Shown one piece after another: positions 58,867-64,000 of a stretch of 64,000 bases of DNA; within the stretch, counting starts at the first letter, position 1; each line of letters starts with the position of its first letter. The stretch is from Sepioteuthis lessoniana. Taxonomy: Eukaryota > Mollusca > Cephalopoda > Myopsida > Loliginidae. A program made the translations under genes and the position numbers. A model generated the notes under the pieces. That model was not told the origin of the DNA, made no database searches, and saw only the letters and a list, made by a program, of their open reading frames with translations. The DNA is taken from contig OY757921.1 in the NCBI GenBank assembly GCA_963585895.1, positions 56,988,937-57,052,936 on the forward strand. The letters are read 5' to 3'.

Positions 58867-59944
58867 AACGGGTTTCCACCCGTATTTTTAATTTTTCGAG
58901 ATATGGACGAAGTCCTATCTGTGGGTTACTAAGACCACGGACGAATGAGGGTGTTTCAAGGTTAAAGACGTCAACGTGATATGAATGAATACGTGGGGTA
59001 TTTTGAACCGGACAAACAATATGACGCGCAGTTGGTTTTCTCCTTTTCTTTATATATGTATCGTTCTTACAATTTTTTATTTTAAAGAAAGCACAACTGT
59101 AACAACAGATAAACAAAGAGCAAAACGAATACAACAAAAAAACATGTACAGAAATATGGAGGACGAGTCGCTCCCAACAGTATCTGCCTAGGTCCTTCCA
59201 ATAAGACAAAGTATTTTTTTTTCTTTTTTCAACTTGTTTTAAAATTATATCCACATCTTATTTTTCCCTTTACAATTGAAGGGAGGGAACTTCCTCGTTT
59301 TCTTTCTTTTTTTTTTTTCTTTCACCAAAGAACAAGAGTCTCTCTTCTTCGTCGTTAATATGGATATACAAATTTTAAACAAATAGGTTTTCCGCCGAAA
59401 CTAGCTGCTGATGAACAGCCTCAAAAATGTTTCTTTGGAATAGTCTTGATACAGACCTTTATTTAGGTTACGTATATTATTCTTGATAAAAATTTTGACT
59501 AAACTTTTTTCTTTTATCTTTCCTTTCTTTTGTTAATTTTTTTCTTTTTTTCTTATATTCGTTAATCTCCTATTAACGAGTTGCAAGGCACCAGTTTTTG
59601 TTTTGCTTTTCTTTTGCGTTGAGCCTCAAGTTCTTACTCAACGGAGCCATGGCTTCTATTGGCCGAATTTCCCCTTTCACCAGACCCCGTGAAAAGGCGA
59701 CCTTTCTCTTCCTTGGTGAAGCTCGAAACTGACTTTTTGGGTTTCGTTTCTTTTTGGTGGTAAAGCGCCCTCCCTGCCTCGACCAATGGCATGTCTTCTC
59801 CTTATCCAGGTCAAGACCTTTGCCCCTTCTCGGCTGCTTCTTCCACTGTTGCTAGGGCTCGAAGACTCGCCAATCGCCTGCCCCACTTCCGATTCTCATA
59901 GTAGTCCTTACATTATAATCCTACCGTGGGCGGTGGCCGTAACA
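58864..59944 (-). repeat. Probable solo LTR in an AT microsatellite
   Basis: 1081 bp starting TGTAACGGG and ending GCCGTAACA on the plus strand (TG...CA with complementary ends). AT-repeat sequence lies on both sides, so the duplication (ATAT or longer) cannot be measured. Higher GC than its flanks. The end motif matches the Gmr1-like LTRs, but the interior is only loosely similar, so it is a related family at best. Confidence 0.5.
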
Positions 59945-60809
59945 ATATATACACACGTTATTCAACCTACTCTCATTGGAGTTGTGTGAAATCACATTTT
60001 TATGGTAACACAGTATTACTAGCTGTTTTTCTGTTTAAAAAAAAAAAAAAAAAAGACACACACAGAGATTTTTGCAACATATGAGCAATCATTTAATAGA
60101 AATTTAGTCATTTTGAAAATATAAAAGTATGTTGAAATAATTTTATACATTTATTTTTCTTTTAAATTTCATATCGTATAATTTTTAAAATAACCACAAG
60201 ATTTCCATGGACAGATACTACACTGATCTTTAAACAAAAATACCAATTCATTCATAAATAATCCTGTCAAAAATGTCAAGAAATACAATAGTATCTCATA
60301 TGATAATAATCTTAAATATTGAACAATTATAAATATTTTTATAAAAACTAAAAATTTAAAGACATTTTAACTTAAAAAGTGGTAAAATTTCTATTATATA
60401 ACTGGTACCAGGAGACTAAGATATTATTTATATGCTTTTCCTATTTTTACAACAAAACTGGACAAAAACCATGAAAAATCTAAGAACTTGACTAAGAAAC
60501 TTATTAAAAATGCACATAATAAAAAAACAATATTTTAAAATTATTTGATAAAGAACTTTTCATGTTTTAGGTCCTTGATTAGTGAAATGTTTAAGAGAAA
60601 AGAATCCCCCCTCCACTTTTTGATAAGGAATAACAATGATAGAATTCAAATGTAAAATGCTTTTAACACTATTCTGGGAATAAGTAATTCTAATGTGTAG
60701 ATAACTGACTACTTTGCCCCCCCCAAAAAAAAACTAACTCAGGAGCCAAAGAAAAAAAACATAAACTTACATTCCTTCTCTATAACTATACGGTATGACT
60801 GATAGTATT
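59945..60809. other. AT-rich region, no gene
   Basis: A-run at 60038-60054; nothing coding. Confidence 0.45.
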
Positions 60810-61000
60810 TGTTAACATCCTATCTTGGCTTACGGGACGAGCAATTATCTCCCCTGATACTCTCGAGAAGAGAAGGCATTATGGGATGACAGGAAGTAAA
60901 CAAACAGCCATATTGGTTTATGTGCGAGTGTAAGAGGAAGGGTGTAAGAAAGGCATCTCCGTATGCAGAGTGTTAAAGTCTGAGTTCTTTATTTTTAACA
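60810..61000 (+). repeat. 5' LTR of copia element
   Basis: 191 bp, TGTTAACATCC...TTTTTAACA. It ends immediately before the gag ATG. Confidence 0.9.
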
Positions 61001-61936
61001 ATGGTAGCAGAGCTAAAAGACACTATGGCTTCTAAGTATTTTCCTCCACCTGCATTGCTTAAAGATAAATACAGCACATGGCGGAAGGAAATGTTAATAT
61101 GGGAACAAGCCAGTTCACTGGAAAAAACGAAAAGAGCCCTCATGGTGTTTTTGTCATTGGAAGGAACAGCAAGAGAGGCTGTTTTGGAATTAGACATTGC
61201 GGTTTTTAATTCTGAGGATGGAATGAAAAAGTTCTATGAAAAACTGGATACACTTTTTCTGGAAGATATAAACCAGTCTGCCTTTTGAGCATACAAAACA
61301 TTTGAAAATTATCAGAGACTGCCTGGGACGTCATTAGAAGATTTTTTGATTGAATTTGGCCGACTTGTCGCCAAATTAAAAGACTTTAACATTCTTTTAC
61401 CAGAACCTGTACTCGCATTCAGAGCACTAAAGAGTGCCAATATCACCAAGGATAATGAAAAATTGGTCAAAGCTACTGTCAGCGAATTAACGCTATCTTC
61501 CATGTCGAAACAGTTACGGAAGATTATGCATGGACATTCTTCTAGCGATTCATCACCCAATACTTCACCTGTCGTAAAAAAAAAAATCGAAATGGATATT
61601 GTTAACTATACAGAAGATAACCAAATGGACCCTACTGCAGTATATTATGGCCGCTCCTCATATTGACGTGATTCGCATTTAAATAATTCGCGAGAAAAGA
61701 TAAACCGCGCTGGAAGACGACAGGGATATAAGAATAAAACATGCTCCACGAACAAAAAGAAGTTAAATCCGCGAGACCGAACAGGTAACATTACAGTATG
61801 TTTTAATTGTGGCTGCAGGTTTCACTGGTCTTATGATTGTCCTTATGGTCATAGTAGCAGGAAGAAAGATGGTGTCGAAATAGAGGAAGATTTATCCGTG
61901 TCGCACGTGGTCTTAATGAGTCAGCAAAAAACGTAA
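61001..61936 (+). pseudogene. Copia Gag with CCHC knuckle, two in-frame TGA stops
   Basis: One frame runs from ATG at 61001 (or ATG at 61025) to a TAA at 61934-61936, broken by TGA at 61286-61288 and 61664-61666. The N-terminal Gag region has KYSTWRKEMLIWEQ and a capsid-type core continuing after the first stop (NYQRLPGTSLEDFLIEFGRL). A zinc knuckle CFNCGCRFHWSYDC (CX2CX4HX4C) lies at about 61798-61840. Role: RNA packaging and particle shell. No frameshift was needed across the stretch, so only the two stops block it. Confidence 0.75.
61002..61012 (+). promoter_or_regulatory. Primer-binding site, initiator Met tRNA
   Basis: TGGTAGCAGAG complements the 3' end of animal initiator methionine tRNA (11 bases as I recall it). 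It lies 1 base after the LTR and overlaps the first possible gag start codon at 61001. Confidence 0.7.
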
Positions 61937-62867
61937 GAATGGCAGAGACTTTTTTTTGGGTGAGACACTAGGCTCTGCGGTTCTAGATAGTGGTGCATCC
62001 AGCACCATTTGTGGAACAAAATGGTATAAATGTTTTCTTGAAACATTAACGGATGCACAAAAGAAAAAAATAGTAAAAATAAAAGGAGTGAGAAAATAAA
62101 AGGCGATCGAAATAAACTGAACTCACTCTACAAGGTGATTCTACCATGCTGATATTGAAGTCAGTATTATCACTCATGTGGTGAACTCTGACATACCACT
62201 CCTCCTGGGTAAAGACTCTATGAAAAAGGCTGGAACTTGCCTCAATTTTGAAGATGACACTATTACGATGTTAAAAAAGAAAATTCCATTAAGCTGCACA
62301 TCGTCTGGACATTACTACATTCCTATTACCAGACCTCTACCAGACAAACGTAAGTTCAAACATGTACCTTTTATTAAAGAAATCTCTTCTAAAAATACGG
62401 CCAAAAAAATTAAAATTGCAACAAAGTTACATAGACAATTTAGTCATCCTAGTAGTAAGAAATTGTGTGACTTAATTAAAAATGCAAGAGTGAGAGATCC
62501 TGAATTTATAAAAATTTTGCAGACACTCCCAAATTCATGTGAACTATGCATTCGTTACAAAAAGACTGAACCCAAACCTATTGTTGGAAATTTTAATATG
62601 GCGTCGGAAACCAGTGGTTCAAATTCTGGGATTTCTAAAAAGTCTTTGTATAAGTCGGCACCCAAGGAAAGAAACAAGGCCAAGTGTACAAACAGAAAGC
62701 CATTAGTGCAGAGTCAGCTTGTTGATCTCAATAATCCTACAACAGCAAAAATCTGCAAGAATGGGATGAAATCATTACCTACTCTAGAATGTAACTTTTT
62801 ATCTCCTGATGTTCATAGGAGAGAAACAATTTGTACTCCAGGAAAAGGATCTATTTCTTGTGGATAA
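61937..62867 (+). pseudogene. Copia protease and integrase zinc finger, truncated
   Basis: Protease active site VLDSGASSTICG near 61981-62016 in a frame broken by stops at about 62097-62130. The frame is then open from 62178: DIPLLLGKDSMKKAG (end of protease), followed by the integrase HHCC finger: KLHRQFSHPSSKKL with HX4H and SCELCIRYKK with CX2C (62428-62560). After KPIVGNF the expected catalytic core does not appear. The rest to 62867 is unfamiliar, low-similarity sequence. Confidence 0.65.
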
Positions 62868-63225
62868 TATGATGCTGAAGTTGATGACAGAATGAGTGAA
62901 ACTATGAATGAGAAAGAGAATTGGAATAAAGAGGATTCAGTTGCAAAAGTTATTTGCCATGCACAACGTTCTGCAAAGAAGAAATTGCAGAGATATCATG
63001 GATACCCACTGACAAACAAATTGCGGATAGCTTAACAAAAAAAGAGAGTCCCCTCCTTCAAAATTCTCCAATTCATATCTGAACCCAAGGAATCATCTGT
63101 CTAATTTTTCAAGTATGCAGTCTTAAATCTTTGTTCAACTGTCTTTTTCTTTTTCCCTGCAGACAGCCATTTGATGTTGCCACCTAAAATGTCCTACCTA
63201 AGTACCAGAAAGAAAAGCGGGGAAG
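62868..63225 (+). pseudogene. Copia RNase H terminus, 3' non-coding part and polypurine tract
   Basis: At 62960-63060 shifted frames give EEIAEISWIPTDKQIADSLTKK, the usual last block of copia RNase H. The polypurine tract is AAAGAAAAGCGGGGAAG (63209-63225), touching the 3' LTR. Confidence 0.65.
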
Positions 63226-63416
63226 TGTTAACATCCTATCTTGGCTTACGGGACAAGCAATTATCTCCCCTGATACTCTCGAGAAGAGAAGGCATTATGG
63301 GATGACAGGAAGTAAACAAACGGCCATATTGGTTTATGTGCGAGTGTAAGAGGAAGGGTGTAAGAAAGGCGTCTCCGTATGCAGAGTGTTAAAGTCTGAG
63401 TTCTTTATGTTTAACA
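63226..63416 (+). repeat. 3' LTR of copia element
   Basis: 191 bp, same ends as the 5' LTR; substitutions near positions 30, 98, 153 and 184 of the repeat. Confidence 0.9.
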
Positions 63417-63421
63417 GTATT

Positions 63422-64000
63422 CATTCCTCCAAGAGGACAGATGTTTCAAAAGGTTACTATCTTATGGGTGGAAAGATTACCAATATGATAAAAAGAAACA
63501 TTTGTCCGTTTATATAGTTTAATATATAAAAAAAAAGACCCTTTTTATGAACAGACTATAAAAAGCAAATTGAGATCTCAAAAGCCAGAAAAGCTTTCAT
63601 TTCATTCATAAATTCTCTTTCATCAAAAGAGAAAAAAAAGACCTAAATCAGCCAATAGCATCAAATTATTCTCTTCCTATCTAAAACATTCTGTTACAGA
63701 TTTGAAATATTTTTTTCTAAAAAGAAATGTTTTCACAGTGCAAATTAAGGTTGGTTATGTCAAGCATTAGCACCTATATGATTGTCCCAACCATATTCTT
63801 CAAATTGCTCTCATAGAAAACAACCCTTTTTATCTTAGAGGTGCTAGGAGGCAGAGAGTAAGGGTCAACCATGTTGAGAAAAATAAGACTGTGTGTTATG
63901 GGGGTTAGAAAAGAAAAAGTAAAATTAAAAAACATAGCAGTTTCCAGAAGCCTTTGACAGGAAGCAAAATCCACACATGCCTGAAAGATAGATTTTCTGA
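63422..64000. other. No gene recognised to the right edge
   Basis: AT-rich; a 66-codon minus-strand frame at 63774-63974 has no motif. Confidence 0.45.

Larger units (their letters stand above)
60810..63416 (+). mobile_element. Ty1/copia retrotransposon, internally deleted
   Basis: 2.6 kb with 191-bp LTRs (60810-61000 and 63226-63416) that differ at about 4 positions, and a perfect 5-bp target duplication GTATT (60805-60809 and 63417-63421). Contents: primer site, gag with zinc knuckle, protease, integrase zinc finger, then a jump to the end of RNase H. The integrase core and RT are missing. Protease precedes integrase, as in Ty1/copia. Confidence 0.85.

Noticed and set aside
1..64000. CRISPR arrays, bacterial operons or phage genes
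   Set aside because: The sequence is eukaryotic in every respect (LINEs, SINEs, microsatellites). Tandem arrays seen have diverged units without spacers.

Overview
The window looks like repeat-dense intergenic DNA from an animal, most likely a lophotrochozoan and probably a cephalopod mollusc. The evidence is high AT content, tRNA-derived SINEs with polymerase III boxes, long AC/AT microsatellites and a mixture of LTR, LINE and Tc1/mariner elements. The organism call is inference. No complete host gene was recognised. Two exon-like open stretches (36565-36738 and 55207-55566, both minus strand) are the only candidates for host coding sequence, and both are weak.

Layout. 1-250 holds a decayed Tc1/mariner transposase tail. 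250-12,000 is AT-rich with SINEs, a LINE relic and copies of a composite interspersed repeat. 12,272-17,294 is a complete LTR element on the minus strand. Its 1035-bp LTRs are about 98% identical. A single open 712-codon frame carries Gag, protease, the C-terminal GPY/F part of an integrase and the linker that normally precedes reverse transcriptase (RT). That order fits the Gmr1-type pol arrangement, with the integrase core and all of RT/RNase H missing. Solo LTRs of the same family lie at 35,291-36,323 and 49,072-50,091, with older relatives probably at 17,842-18,956 and 58,864-59,944. A broken Gypsy-type integrase lies at 20,974-22,264. An LTR-like GC-richer region with duplicated CRE sites lies at about 23,600-24,560. 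A nearly full-length but inactivated L1/Tx1-type LINE occupies about 24,880-32,000.

From 32,285 on there is an RTE-type LINE fragment, two internally deleted mariner copies (about 40,255-41,049 and 53,004-53,902), a GC-rich solo LTR or similar insertion (about 43,704-44,299), a 910-bp DD37D Tc1/mariner element (44,582-45,491), a 209-bp-arm near-perfect inverted repeat (46,295-46,718), a 5'-truncated RTE-type LINE (56,039-58,340) and an internally deleted Ty1/copia element with 191-bp LTRs and a GTATT target duplication (60,810-63,416).

How the parts relate. Most elements are deletion derivatives that would need proteins supplied in trans. Several large insertions (the minus-strand LTR element, the Tx1-type LINE, the GC-rich insertion and the RTE-type LINE) sit inside copies of one composite repeat made of a short palindromic head, an AT-rich tandem array and a module of about 200 bp. 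The most notable signals are the Gmr1-like non-autonomous element, the 418-bp hairpin and the composite repeat. All family assignments come from reading motifs by eye; no database search was possible.
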